From positions 1,213,001 to 1,277,000 of the forward strand of contig JAWQUS010000020.1 in NCBI GenBank assembly GCA_036365455.1: a DNA stretch of 64,000 nt, given 5' to 3'. The stretch's first letter is position 1; each line of letters begins with the position of its first letter. The position numbers and the translations under genes were made by a program. This document shows, in pieces, positions 52,451 to 63,016 of the stretch. The notes below the pieces were generated by a model that saw only the letters and a program-made list of their open reading frames with translations, ran no database searches and was not told the origin of the DNA. This stretch comes from Macrosoma leucophasiata (lineage: Eukaryota; Arthropoda; Insecta; Lepidoptera; Hedylidae).

Positions 52451-53827
52451 ATAAAAAAACAGTGTTCTTTTAAGTTTCTTAGTTATGAAATAGCAGACGA
52501 TCATACTGTAGGATTTTTAAAAATAGTTCGTATAAACAAAAATGTCTTATGATGGCGACAAGCAAGCGTATAGTTAACGTCCATATAAGTAAACATTGAT
52601 AATAATTCTCCATCATCAAAACCTAATTATATTAGCACCATTTTATTAAATTTAACAAAAAGCTATTAAAAAATCCAACTACCCTCGCTTGCTAAATTAA
52701 ATACATTTCAAAGATTCAAAATGTAATAATCACAGCAACCCAAGAATGAAAGCGTTCAAACAAAAAAAGCTTTGGAAAAGCGAGCATCATTTTCTTAATG
52801 TTTCAACGCAATTTTTCTCAAAGTAAGAGTAATATCGCAGATTGCCGGTGCATCTCTCGCGTTTACAGTCACGTTATATTTAATAAAAACTGCCTGAGTT
52901 TTGTTTATCGTTATGAGATTGCTCGCTCTGAACTATGATATGATTTAAAATTGCTGTTTGAATTCAAATTGTAATCATTCGTATTGAAATGAGTTCGCGC
53001 GGATCTCGTTTATTTTTTTTACTTTACCTAACATGGTATGATTAAAAAAGTACATAGGTTAAGCGTGAAAAACTTTTTCAGGAAAAAACGGTAAAGAAAT
53101 CACGTCTATTGTTCGGAAATCCCTAATTGAACCATTTGTTGTTATTTATTTAAATTATTGATTTTCAAATTGAATGTACTTGAAATACTCTGTTAATATT
53201 TCAAGCGTCTGCTTAATACTGTAATTTTAATATAGAGCAAAAAGATCACGTTTGTTCATCGACAACATAACGCGTTTTTTGAATGGGACCCCCCTATACT
53301 AGGTACTATACTACTTATTTTATTATGTTTTTAGTATGTTATAGCTGACAATAGAAATATCTGTAGAAATTTCAACTATATAGCTGTTCATGATACAGCC
53401 TGGTGGCAGACAGACAGACAGGCGGACAGCGGAATCTTATTAACAGGGTCCTCTTTTAGCCCTTGGATACAGAACCCTAATAAAAAATCATGTTTTAATA
53501 AAACAATTTCAAATTCAAGTCAGAAATAAAAATTCAACAGACTTAGCTACATTAAAAGAACATCGGCCCTTCAAACGCAATCACAGTGAAGAGGCAGAAA
53601 AATGTTGTATACAATAAATTCAAGATTTGCGGACCAAGCGACAACAATACAATATCTGAATACTAAACAGGGTTACATTGACCCAACAAGAAGCTAGATA
53701 GAATCGACCTCGGATAGCCTCGTATCACGAGATTTGGTGACCTTTTGCATATTAAGATGATGTAGGATAAGTAAGAGAATTGAAGATGAAATAATTCAAA
53801 AGGGCTGTAATATCGAACTCCACACTT
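52451..53827. other. Unassigned AT-rich stretch
   Basis: A short GGGTTCC-type/(GACA)n piece related to element I lies near 53400-53480. Otherwise nothing recognised and no frames over 60 codons. Confidence 0.4.
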
Positions 53828-53996
53828 TATAAACATTCACATTGATGTCAAGTGATGACTGCAGCCTAAAGACACCCACACAAAGACTAAGGTCAAAATG
53901 CAGATGTGTTATCACTCCTGAGGTGTTATGCCTCTGTGCCGGAAATAACGGTGGTGCCTACGGTTAAGCGAGCTCCGTCACTGGAGCTCTACCTGT
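53828..53996 (-). repeat. SINE-A, internally deleted
   Basis: CATTGATGTCAAGTGATGAC to GTTATGCCTCTGTGCCGG, then a jump to GTGGTGCCTACGG and GTCACTGGAGCTCTACC. Confidence 0.8.
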
Positions 53997-54330
53997 AAAA
54001 ATATTTAAATAAACCAAGATGTGTGGACCAACCGACAACTGTACTGTGTACCATCTGAATAATAAATAGGGTTACATTGACCCAACAAGAACCTTAGATA
54101 AGATTGGCTTCAAATAGCCTCGTGTCACAAGATTTGGTGACCTTTTGCATAATATTTGAATGATGTGGGATTGTCATAACACACATAATAGTGCGACCAG
54201 ATCATTCGAAAGGGATGTTATATCGAAAGCTCCGACAAGCGGTACACTCAATATAAAACGAGAATTTTGTTTTTATTTTATAAAAAAATTTCTCATACTT
54301 AAACTCGATCACTCGATTTTAGTGAAGTTT

Positions 54331-54622
54331 TTTTTTTTTTTTTTATGTTATAAAAGTGGCAAACAAGCGTGCAGTTCACATTGATGTTAAGTGATGACTG
54401 CAGCCTATAGACACCCACACAATGACCAGAGGTCAAAATGTAAATGCGCTGCCACTCCTGAGGCATTAGGTGTTATGCCTCTGTGCCGGAAATTACAGAG
54501 CCATATATTACCACCTGACCGGAACACGATAGTGCTGAACACTACCATTTAACGGCAAGTATATTAGGTAATGCGGTGGTGCCTACGCCCGCGAGCTTCG
54601 TCACTGTAGCTCTACCACCAGA
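54331..54622 (-). repeat. SINE-A (Bm1-like), full-length
   Basis: A T18 lead and every family block to CTCTACCACCAGA. GAAGTT occurs at both flanks (54325 region and 54622-54627), a possible short TSD. Confidence 0.87.
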
Positions 54623-54627
54623 AGTTT

Positions 54628-55304
54628 CACTATTTCAACTGCCTACTTGTAGCAGGCAACTATTATTGTTATTAATCTAAATAAAAAGAAAACAGAATGC
54701 ATAAATCCTTATATCGTAAAAAAACTTGATTAAAATTTCGTAATGCTGGCTTTTGTGTTGTCATTCTTTTTTCTCTTTGTTTTGTAATAAACTGTACTTA
54801 GTCCTTTTTTATATTTGATATCAAACGACTTATTAACTAAAGTTGAAACAAAAAATATAATATCTAGTACAATTTTGTTCCTTGGTCCATCTGTTATTAA
54901 AGAAAAAAGCAGCGAACCGTACCTGTTATAAAAAAATCATATCAAACAAAATGAATTCGTAAAGTGGAAAAGTCTACGAAAATACTGACAAGGAAAATAT
55001 GTATGAATGAGAATACATAAATCACTGCCCAGATAAAGTAATATACGGCAATAAGTTTGTATTATTGTTGAAAATTGATCTTTCTTTGGACGCGTTACAG
55101 GCTATATTAATATTGTGATAGGCAGTTTGTTGAAGTATATTTTTAGGGTTCTCTTGCGTAAAAATAATGAAGAATCTTTTAGTTAACGTAAATCTGAGAC
55201 ATCTTTTGCTAAAACTTAGTTACAGACTTTATTGATAGTTCACACGGCTTAACTGTTATGTACATCATAGCTTATTAGAGCTGTTCTTTAAAAGACTAAA
55301 ACAT
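54628..55304. other. Unassigned AT-rich stretch
   Basis: Nothing recognised. Confidence 0.4.
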
Positions 55305-55947
55305 ATTGAAATAAAACTATTTTTACGGATTTATCTCGCGTATATTAAACTAAAATGATTTTTAAAATCAACCCTACGTTTCGGTCGCTTTTCACTCGCT
55401 TGTGGACTCTCATATATTGGTCAAACGAAGAGAGCTGTATCCACCCGCGTTAAAGAGCACATTGCTGATGTCAAAAACCGAAAAACAGGGAGGTCTGCAG
55501 TCTGTGAACACATAGCGGATAAGCCGAACCATTACATCCGGTTTGATAAATTTCAAATACTCGCTAGAGAACACAAACCCATTCCACGAATGGTACGCGA
55601 GGCTATTGAAATTAAAAAACACCCAAATTTCAATAGAGAAGATGGATGGCGATTATCAACATCATGGGATCCCATACTTAGCATGATTAAAGTCCAGCCG
55701 CAGCAGTCTGCAAGACCTCAAGATACCATAAGTAATTATTGTGTTAATCCTGAACGCTACGCAAGGCGTTTACGAAATCGATGGAGGTAGCTACATATAT
55801 TTTTTTCAAACTTCTGTCAGACAAATGTCACCTCAGTCTGCCCGGGACCACGGAAGCTAAAAAGCGACCGAAACGTCGGGTTGATTTTAAAAATCATTTT
55901 AGTTTAATATACGCGAGATAAATCCGTAAAAATAGTTTTATTTCAAT
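55305..55947 (+). mobile_element. Compact Penelope-like unit with inverted terminal arms
   Basis: Inverted arms of about 89 bases (55305-55393 and 55859-55947) are nearly identical, for example CGTATATTAAACTAAAATGA on one side and its reverse complement on the other; I see one or two differences. Both end inward at the GTTTCGGTCGCTTTT motif. A GIY-YIG frame fills the space between. Penelope-like elements are known to be often 5'-truncated and to carry inverted or tandem pseudo-LTRs, which would explain this structure. Confidence 0.82.
55401..55790 (+). CDS. GIY-YIG endonuclease domain of a Penelope-like element (partial)
   Basis: An uninterrupted frame of 129 codons from at least 55401 to the TAG at 55788. 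It opens CGLSYIGQTKRAVSTRVKEH, where the GLSYIGQT block stands for GIY...YIG and the Arg/His residues follow as in the family. Then come GRSAVCEHI, the REAIEIKKHPNFNREDGWRL segment with conserved Glu and Asn, and a basic C-terminus RYARRLRNRWR. In full elements this domain follows an RT domain and nicks target DNA. Here the RT is missing, because the left arm directly abuts the domain, and there is no start codon near 55401. The frame is nonetheless free of stops, unlike most retroelement remnants in the window. Confidence 0.85.
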   Translation, partial: CGLSYIGQTKRAVSTRVKEHIADVKNRKTGRSAVCEHIADKPNHYIRFDKFQILAREHKPIPRMVREAIEIKKHPNFNREDGWRLSTSWDPILSMIKVQPQQSARPQDTISNYCVNPERYARRLRNRWR

Positions 55948-56516
55948 GAGTGTAGCTCGCGAAAACCTAAGAACATATCAGACTAAAACATATACATACT
56001 TATGTTTGTATTAAAGTAATATAGGTATTTTTACAAAAAAAACTTACAATAATAATACCATAATCATGAAAAAAAGCAATAATAAGAAGACGTTCAGTCA
56101 TGAAACATTCTCTCTCTCTCTGTAGAAGTTCCCCTCACTGCTGAGGATCGTGGCTCCTTTTGATTTTGTCAACCAGCTGTCTCCATCAGTTTCGTTCCGT
56201 CGCTTGGTGAATTGCAGCACTAAGTGCTATCTCCAGCTCCTGTGATACCTGATCCGCCCATCTTTTGGGACTGCGGCCTCTGGGTCTCTTTCCCTCCACA
56301 AGCAAAATAAATTGAAATTGAAATTGTAAATGGACTCCTGAAGTTCACCAAAAATTACCACTTAAAACTACTTATAAATTCTTTGCTTTTTGAATTCGAG
56401 AGTTATAAAAATTACACGATTATGGCGTCGGGATATGATGACCCTTACAAACCGAACAATGAGATTAAACAAGGGAGGTAATAAATACCGTAACGCTGGA
56501 TGGGCAGCAGCATCTC
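55948..56516. other. Unassigned stretch
   Basis: A (TC)n stretch near 56109-56123. A weak repeat H piece near 56420-56470. Confidence 0.4.
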
Positions 56517-56690
56517 ATGTATGGCCCCGTAATAACTATCACAGAGACATAATAACTTAGGTCTCAGGGGTGGCAAAGCAAAGCAAATCTCTTGTCTTTG
56601 TGTGATTGACTACAGGCTGCAGTCATCATTTAACATCACTGTGAACTTCATTCTTGTTTGCCACCTTCACTACATTAATAAAAAAAGATG
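56517..56690 (+). repeat. SINE-A, 5'-truncated
   Basis: ATGGCCCCGTAATAACTATC, CAGGCTGCAGTCATCATTTA and a short A-rich tail. Confidence 0.75.
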
Positions 56691-56799
56691 ACTAGGTACT
56701 GCTATCGTCGATCCAACTCAATTCAATTCATTTATCTGCGAAAATAGGTACAATTTTTATGAAGATCTTATAAAATAAAATAAATATAAGTAGCCATCC

Positions 56800-56905
56800 A
56801 AATCCGCATGCCAAGCGTGGTGATTATGGCATATTCCGCAGTAACGACGTACAACACTATTGAGACTATTTTTATGGATGACTTTTGTCCAGCGGTTGAC
56901 TATTT
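56800..56905 (-). repeat. Repeat F
   Basis: ATGCCAAGCGTGGTGATTAT and ATGACTTTTGTCCAGCGG are the reverse of F blocks near 26330-26430. Confidence 0.5.
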
Positions 56906-57383
56906 TGAAAAAAAAAATGATGATGATATGAACAATCAAATTAATATAAACAATAACCTCACTAAATCACGACCACCACAAACAAAAACACATTTTTCAG
57001 CATTAAAGATATATTAAAATTAAATTTACTTCGTAAAAGATTGGGAAATTCCCACAATACGATATCTGAAGTAGCCAACAATAAACATAATAAGTCCACT
57101 CCAGCATCGCATCTCGATTTCTGCGAATTGGACCCACTCCAACACTAAAGATCCAATAAACCGCCTCTCTCTTTGTCACCTGTCCACCGTGACTCAAACA
57201 GCAAATTGAATTCGTGAATTGACGTACATTTCATTCGAAGAAAGTGACAACGTAAGTGGCATGACGCTATTCACGTGTTGTGTACGACTAGTCGTTTGGT
57301 TTACTTTTGATCTTAATTATTTTTTTTTTGTTATTTTTTGTTTGAGTAAAAAAATATAAGAGATTTTTTACACGCAAACATAG
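56906..57383. other. Unassigned stretch upstream of the small ORF
   Basis: A T-rich run at 57320-57345 followed by TTTTTTACACGCAAACATAG directly before the ATG at 57384 would serve as a splice acceptor. I cannot show that it is used. Confidence 0.35.
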
Positions 57384-57638
57384 ATGGTTTCAAGGTCAAC
57401 AGAATCCAATGTCACAAAACCAATAGATCAGATACTGTCCGAAGGTCGGATTAAATCTTTGAAGACGCCGTCAATCTCAGCGCATGAAGACATTGATGAA
57501 TATACGAGTAGTAAGAAAGATCGACTGATTTCAAAAGATGTCTTTGTTCTCTTGGAAGACTTGGAAAAATTGAGTTTCGATGTTACAGACAATTTACATC
57601 AATTTTTCATCAGAAAAAGCCAAAAGAAAATAAATTAA
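57384..57638 (+). CDS. Unrecognised small ORF, possibly an old exon
   Basis: 84 codons from ATG 57384 to TAA 57636. The composition looks protein-like: charged, with KDVFVLLEDLEKLSFDVTDN and a basic end RKSQKKIN. There is no signal peptide, membrane segment or motif I know. Downstream in the same phase, after stops at 57636, 57669 and 57681, another protein-like stretch follows (KLDAIIQRIKGKLDTQSRVL, then SSKCYRDEIKSKDILHKLE) to TAG/TAA near 57853. That downstream part is repeat G, present in three copies. So this could be a decayed gene, or a coding part of an unknown element. No clear host promoter is visible. Confidence 0.35.
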   Translation: MVSRSTESNVTKPIDQILSEGRIKSLKTPSISAHEDIDEYTSSKKDRLISKDVFVLLEDLEKLSFDVTDNLHQFFIRKSQKKIN

Positions 57639-57689
57639 GAACATATAGGAGAAACTCGCACGGCGAAATAAAAAAGAGACTAGATAAAG

Positions 57690-57855
57690 CTTGACGCTAT
57701 TATTCAAAGGATTAAGGGCAAATTGGACACTCAAAGTCGAGTACTGGGTGTGACTATGACGATATCTTCGAAATGCTACCGGGATGAAATCAAAAGTAAG
57801 GATATCTTACACAAGTTGGAACATTGTACTGTACTACTAATTGATGCTCAGTAAA
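57690..57855 (+). repeat. Repeat G, copy 1
   Basis: TTATTCAAAGGATTAAGGGC, ACTCAAAGTCGAGTACTGGG, TGCTACCGGGATGAAATC, AGTAAGGATATCTTAC. Compare 58245-58300 with 58670-58800, and 61375-61560. Confidence 0.6.
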
Positions 57856-58033
57856 CACAGACCAATCAGCCTTCCTTTAGTAAGCTATAATGAAGCGCGC
57901 ATGCTAACTTTTCGATTTGAATGAATTTCAAAAGTCAATTTATATTTTATTATTTTGTATTTTTAAATTATTGGCCTCAAAACAATCAAAGCTTCTGATA
58001 GCTTTTTAATTCTTTAGTTTATTGTATTAAATT

Positions 58034-58243
58034 TGTCCAGCGGTGCGGACCCACCGTTTGATTCGACGGGTCGCGGGTTCGATCCCCGCACCGGAACAAA
58101 TATTTGTATGGCCTACAGATATTTGTTTCGGGTCTGGGTGTTTGTGTATTTGTTGTATGTGTACAACGGCACCCACGACACATGTTTATACCTACTGTGG
58201 GGCTGTGACTGTAAGCGTATTTTATTTATTTTTACTTAGAGCC
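58034..58243 (+). repeat. SINE-C (tRNA-derived)
   Basis: TTGTCCAGCGGTGCGGACCC, GTCGCGGGTTCGATCCCCGC (B-box), TTGTATGGCCTACAGATATT and GTTTATACCTACTGTGGGG, ending (TATT)n. The first ten bases of the head are missing. Confidence 0.88.
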
Positions 58244-58244
58244 C

Positions 58245-58800
58245 TTATTCAAAGGATTCACAAATTAGAAACTCAAGATAGAGTTGTACCGTCATCATAC
58301 TCGTATTATTTCAAAGTTGGTATACAATTCTCAAGCTTAAACTAAGGTTGGCACTCGACTTCTGACAAGATGTCACTGACCTCACCACTCGCGACAACCT
58401 GTAGCGAATCAAGCTTGCAACGGGATACAAGACGCTTGAAAATCGTGATCCCGAACGCGCGCGTTTTGTGGCTGGTCCAGGGCCACCCGTGACTCGACAC
58501 CCCGGCCGGGAGTGAAAACAAGAAATAATTCGAAGACCACAGGATCAAGACAACAAATGCCGAAAGCTGGAACCGCAGGTTAGTCAGACGACCTATTAGA
58601 CCGTTCTCCCTTGTCTCACAAACAGGGACTCCCTGTTTGTGAGACGCCAACCGAGTGAAACCGGGCCCTCACAATACAGAGTACTCGGTGTGATTGCATG
58701 CATCGTCTCAGAAATGTTACCGAGATGACATCATAATGTAGGTAAGAACGTCTTACTTGAGTTAGGATATGACGCTTCACTGCAGATTGTTCCTTTGTAC
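58245..58800 (+). repeat. Repeat G, copy 2, interrupted
   Basis: CCCTTATTCAAAGGATTCAC with CTCAAGATAGAGTTG at 58247-58290, then about 380 unassigned bases, then AGAGTACTCGGTGTGATTGC with GAAATGTTACCGAGATGAC at 58678-58735. Confidence 0.55.
58613..58645. repeat. Perfect 16-bp hairpin
   Basis: GTCTCACAAACAGGGA and its exact reverse complement are separated by a single C at 58629. Confidence 0.95.
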
Positions 58801-59264
58801 GATGTAGTAATATGCAAGGCTGAATATTTACATCAAGCAGTCGAAGATTTTATTTTGAACGAATTTGCCACGCCCTTGTTCAAGTGTGTTCAGGATAAGA
58901 CAAGTCCAAATATATTATAATAATATTTTTATTCAAATTATGGGACTTAAACGACTGAAGTTGCGGGCAATACTAACTGTACAACCATATCCTTGCTACT
59001 TTATTCCATGCCCACAATCTTCAATTTCAATTGGTCTACCATCTATCTTAATATTGATATGAAGTACATATAAAACTAGGTTAGTTTACTTCTGGGTATG
59101 TGGTCGCTCACCAAGGGGCTTAACGTAACGCAAAGAGCAATGGATGCTATATTATATGCTCAGCGTTTCCTCACGAGATCCAAACAACCGAAATTATAGC
59201 CTTTGCAGTATACCTATACAATATCGTTTAATGTTGTTGTACCTTATTAATCGTTATATATTTA
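58801..59264. other. Unassigned stretch
   Basis: No frames over 65 codons with motifs. Nothing recognised. Confidence 0.4.
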
Positions 59265-59617
59265 TGTGTTGCAATAACACATGCGAGTAAATTCAGAAAA
59301 ATTAAAAAAACGTAACTTCACGCCTGTAATCCCCGAAGGGGTAGGCAGAGGTAAATGCATGCATTCAAGCATACATGCAAACACCCACAATTCGCCGGTT
59401 ACGTTTTGGCCCATGTAACAGGTGGCGAGCCTGTTGACATCTACGGGCATATTACCAAACTTCGAGGTACTGGGAAATTTCCAGTAAATGGAAAATCCCA
59501 ATAGAACCAGAGATAATGGACTTTATGCCATTATCTCTCATAGTCCCCTATCCGAGAATCGAACCCAGGACATCAGGGTAGCTGTAGTGGGCTGCTACCA
59601 CTAGGCTACCGAGACAG
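59265..59617 (-). repeat. SINE-T tail fragment followed by SINE-D
   Basis: 59265-59310 is a SINE-T tail (TTGCAATAACACATGCGAGT). SINE-D spans 59311-59617 with head CTACCACTAGGCTACCGAG, B-box GAATCGAACCCAGGAC and the 3' end AACTTCACGCCTGTAATCCC. It is full-length. Confidence 0.85.
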
Positions 59618-59919
59618 GACATACCTTTGATATTGCGAAAAATAAAAATATGACAATTTAGGATTAATGTCGATTAATTGTGTAAACGACTCCATGGACT
59701 AATCAAGGTTATGAGTTAGTACATTAGGTCCGACCCCCATTCCAATAGGCACCCGCCTAGTACGCTCCCGATACGATAAATTTGTTATTCCACTACGCTC
59801 CCGGTCACGACGCACCCGATTGATTTTTTTTGGTGAAACACCTCAATAGGTACTGTCAAGATCAGAATTATTAAAAAATACATTAAACCGCGAAATGATA
59901 TATTTACCGTATCTATTTT
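59618..59919. other. Unassigned stretch
   Basis: Includes CCGACCCCCATTCCAATAGG and CACTACGCTCCCGGTCACG, probably repeat-derived, but no second copy is seen here. Confidence 0.35.
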
Positions 59920-60116
59920 TTTTTATGTCTGAAGTTTGACAGACAAGCAAACGGGCCACCTGATGGAAAGTGGTCACCGTCGCCTATGAACATTTGCTAC
60001 ACCAGGGGAGTTGCCAACGCGCTGCCAGCCCTGAAGGACTCTTTTGACGCCATTTTTGAAGAACCCCATATTGTAGCACCTGGGGAACACCTCAGAGGGA
60101 AGTTCGTATCTTAACA
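59920..60116 (-). repeat. LINE 3' end (same family as 16060-16498)
   Basis: A poly-T lead, CGGGCCACCTGATGGAAAGT, GCGCTGCCAGCCCTGAAGG and TTTGAAGAACCCCATATTGT mirror the 3' end at 16340-16498. Confidence 0.75.
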
Positions 60117-60260
60117 ACAACAATAATATTCTTTATTGTACACACAGGAATAGCCAAGATACAATTTAAGGACAAGCACAAATGACGGCCTTAGTGCTAC
60201 ACAGCAATTTCTTCCAGGCAACCAGATCAGAAAGAACATACAACATTAATAAAAAAAGGG
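60117..60260 (-). repeat. LINE 3' UTR (same family as 38508-38660)
   Basis: (AAC)n, TATTCTTTATTGTACACACA, ACGGCCTTAGTGCTACACAG and TTTCTTCCAGGCAACC. Confidence 0.65.
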
Positions 60261-60303
60261 ACGTACAAATTGCAAGGAATTAAATAATATAGCACTTACT
60301 TTA

Positions 60304-60665
60304 TAATAATAATAATAATGGCAACCCATTATACGTCCCACTGCTGGGCACGAGTCTCCCCCCTTTTTGGAGGGAGGCCTGGAGCTTACTCCACCACGCG
60401 GCTCCAATGCGGATTGGTGGAGGTGGGTGGGTTAGTGGCCAACCCACTGTCGGATGTTTTCAAACCGCCCATAAGACCTCCGACAAGGTTTAACGACTGC
60501 TATCCATCGATAGCAACCGGGACCGACGGCTTAGCGTGCCCTCCGAAGCACGGAAACGCGCATTTAATTTGCCACTAGCGGTCACCCATCACACCGCCCG
60601 ACCGCGCCCGTAGTGCTTAACCGAGCAGATCGCTTACGATCTACACCAGCCGCTGGGCCATGCGC
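60304..60665 (-). repeat. SINE-B, full-length with 12-bp TSD
   Basis: Flanked by GCACTTACTTTA at 60292-60303 and 60666-60677. It has an (AAT)n tail side, GGCAACCCATTATACGTCCC, GGTTTAACGACTGCTATCC, CGTGCCCTCCGAAGCACGG, and the head CACCAGCCGCTGGGCCATGC. This 362-bp copy fixes the family boundaries: minus strand GCGCATGGCCCAGCGGCTGG to (ATT)n. The head matches an A-box. No good B-box was found. Confidence 0.93.
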
Positions 60666-60677
60666 GCACTTACTTTA

Positions 60678-61374
60678 CAGGAACAATAATAACCTTATAG
60701 TTACAGAATAAAACAATAATATCGGAGGAATGGGAAGTATAATTTCAGAACGCATACTAGCTCTCTTATGTTCTGCACTCTAAAACATAAATTTCATAAT
60801 TAACCTCTTATTGTACCTTAAAGTTATACATTGCACTATCTGATTGTTTTGCGTATACTACAGCGTTAAGCATGATCGAAACTGGTTATCGACATGTATC
60901 GTATTCTATGAATATGAAGTACATTGGAAATTAGCTTCTAAGTTCTATCGGTTATAATTGAATATGCTTGGGCGAGATTCTTACCTTGCCGTAACACAGT
61001 TTCGACTAGCACGGAAGGTAAAAAAATAATAATCTGTGTACCGCCAACTTATCAATTATTTCTTTTCATAAGTAATGATAATGTATCGCTTTTGTCGTTT
61101 TGTTATTCACGAATTAAATGTACTTATGTAATAGGTATAATATGATTTTAAATAAATTTAAATAAATAAAAAAAAAATTACACGGACAGATAATGATTTA
61201 TTACTTGCGTTTTAAATGAACTGATAGTTAAGAGATTGGATTGTTTACTATGTGATAGAATCATCGACTATTATAATTAATAAGTATACGTTTACCGTAT
61301 CTTACGTACGGATTAAATATCTCCTCAGAACCCAACTCAAAATAAATTCTCAGCTGTGTAATCCCAACTTCCAA
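60678..61374. other. Unassigned AT-rich stretch
   Basis: Nothing recognised. Confidence 0.4.
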
Positions 61375-61560
61375 GGCGCCATAGTTCAAAGGATTCTCGG
61401 ATATAAAGCTAAAAGATCCGAGGGCACTCGGTGAGATTGTGCCATGCATCGCTGTCGCAGGAAATACTGTCGGGATGACGCTATAAGTAAGGTTGCCTTA
61501 GTTGAGCTGGGTACGCGTCACTGAGGATTGGTACGATCGCAAGTTACTTGATTATTTATT
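61375..61560 (+). repeat. Repeat G, copy 3
   Basis: GCGCCATAGTTCAAAGGATT, GGGCACTCGGTGAGATTGTG, CATGCATCGCTGTCGCAGGA and TAAGTAAGGTTGCCTTAGTT. Confidence 0.55.
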
Positions 61561-61973
61561 TATTTATTTATTAATTCTTTTTGCAGACGGATGATGTACA
61601 GAAGGTGGACTTAATAGCAAATGGTTTTCTCTCCCAGTCAACCTTAGGGCCAAATAAAACTGTCAAAAAGTGCAGCGGTAGCAATGAAAATGAATTTAAG
61701 AATGATATAGCCAAATGTTTCTTAAAAATGCTTATATTCTAAAAATAAATATCTATGTCTAAATACATACAACATAAGTAAAATATATAGGTATATATAT
61801 ATTACTATATATATAAGTAAATATAATTAAATATATGTAACTACATATAATATATATGTATAAAAGTATAAACTTTATTATAAATAAATATATATAGGAA
61901 AATGTATAATGATGACGACGGTTATTACTCATTTATTTGAAGATTTTTTTTTTTTTAAGCTTGCTCTTTAATC
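61561..61973. other. AT-rich stretch with TA microsatellite
   Basis: TATATA-rich sequence at about 61785-61890. Otherwise nothing. Confidence 0.45.
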
Positions 61974-62343
61974 CAAATGAGACGTTCCAAAAAGTATGGA
62001 GCTTGGGCCCGCACCATGTACACTATATTGAGAGATGAAGCATAAAATACTGAATCATTTTCAGCTATTAAAATCGTTTATTAAATCTTCAATTAATTGT
62101 CGTAAGTATATTTCTGAACAATGTCATAGTAGCAATATGGCAACCATCGACTATGTAGGAAGGTTGATTGGTCTGTGATGGTAACATATTCCTGTCATAC
62201 AAAAATTACGTTAAATAAATATTTCCGACAAAAAAACTACGATTCAAATTATTTTTTGAGTATTTTTCCATGATTTTGCGTATTTTTCTCTAACTTTCGA
62301 TATAGTGTACAAGGTGCGGGCCCAATTTGGAACTTCTCCTTTG
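61974..62343. mobile_element. TIR element related to J
   Basis: CAAATGAGACGTTCCAAA at the left is mirrored by TTTGGAACTTCTCCTTTG at the right. Inward of these, GGGCCCGCACCATGTACACT is mirrored by AGTGTACAAGGTGCGGGCCC. Non-coding, 370 bp. The GGAGAnGTT end resembles element J. Confidence 0.7.
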
Positions 62344-62397
62344 CTCGGAGCCTTCTTGATTATTGGTGATCGATAGTCCAGTGTGCCTCATAGAGCA

Positions 62398-62690
62398 ACA
62401 GTTCGGTATGAGTTTCTCATTTTCTCATTACTGTGATGTTTGTGTACCTTGGTACAGGTTAATATTGTGGGACCCTGAATTGAAGAAATTATACCTAGTA
62501 GTGCCGCTTGCGTACATGGCAATCTGAACGTGTAACGAAAGCCTCGGTTCAACAGGAAATCATGGATGATATGGACGAATTGCGTGGGCACTTGGAGATT
62601 GTACAGCTTAAATAATAAGCCGTTGTGACACGCGGTCAAAACCTTTAGCGCTACGAAAGAAGAGGGCTCCTGTCATTATATTTTTATCGA
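62398..62690 (-). pseudogene. Jockey-type RT fragment
   Basis: The minus strand reads KGFDRVSQ in one phase, then HNGLLFKLYNLQVPTQFVHI, IHDFLLNRGFRYTF in another. This corresponds to the FD.VWH.GLL.KL...P...V...YL..R.F segment of Jockey-group RTs. Only about 90 residues remain and they end abruptly on both sides. Confidence 0.7.
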
Positions 62691-62865
62691 ATTTACTGAG
62701 TATGTGCGCAGCGCAGTACTATCATCTCCTTGATGTACTCCTACGAGTATCGTCTACGAAACCCAAACTGTTTGTCTGAGAGGGGTCATCATTGGAGGGG
62801 GGGGGGGCTTTTATCCAGCAGTAGATGATATTTGGCTAAAATTGTGATGATTATATATGATTATG

Positions 62866-62945
62866 TATGGATAGCCAGATATCCCGGTTCTGACTCACTT
62901 CTCGTGCCTCATCTACATTAATTATTCTCTTCATACATCCATCTA
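62866..62945 (-). repeat. Element E, 5' part
   Basis: GCCAGATATCCCGGTTCTGA and TCTCGTGCCTCATCTACATT. The 3' half is missing. Confidence 0.65.
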
Positions 62946-63016
62946 AAATTGTGAAGTATCGTTAAACGTCAATTTAGAGAACGCTTTAAATGACTGATCA
63001 CATTTATTCGCAGTTA

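Noticed and set aside
58034..58110. tRNA gene at the SINE-C head
   Set aside because: It continues into the SINE-C body found at three other loci.
59925..60665. A single long composite element
   Set aside because: It resolves into two LINE 3' ends and one SINE-B with its own TSD.
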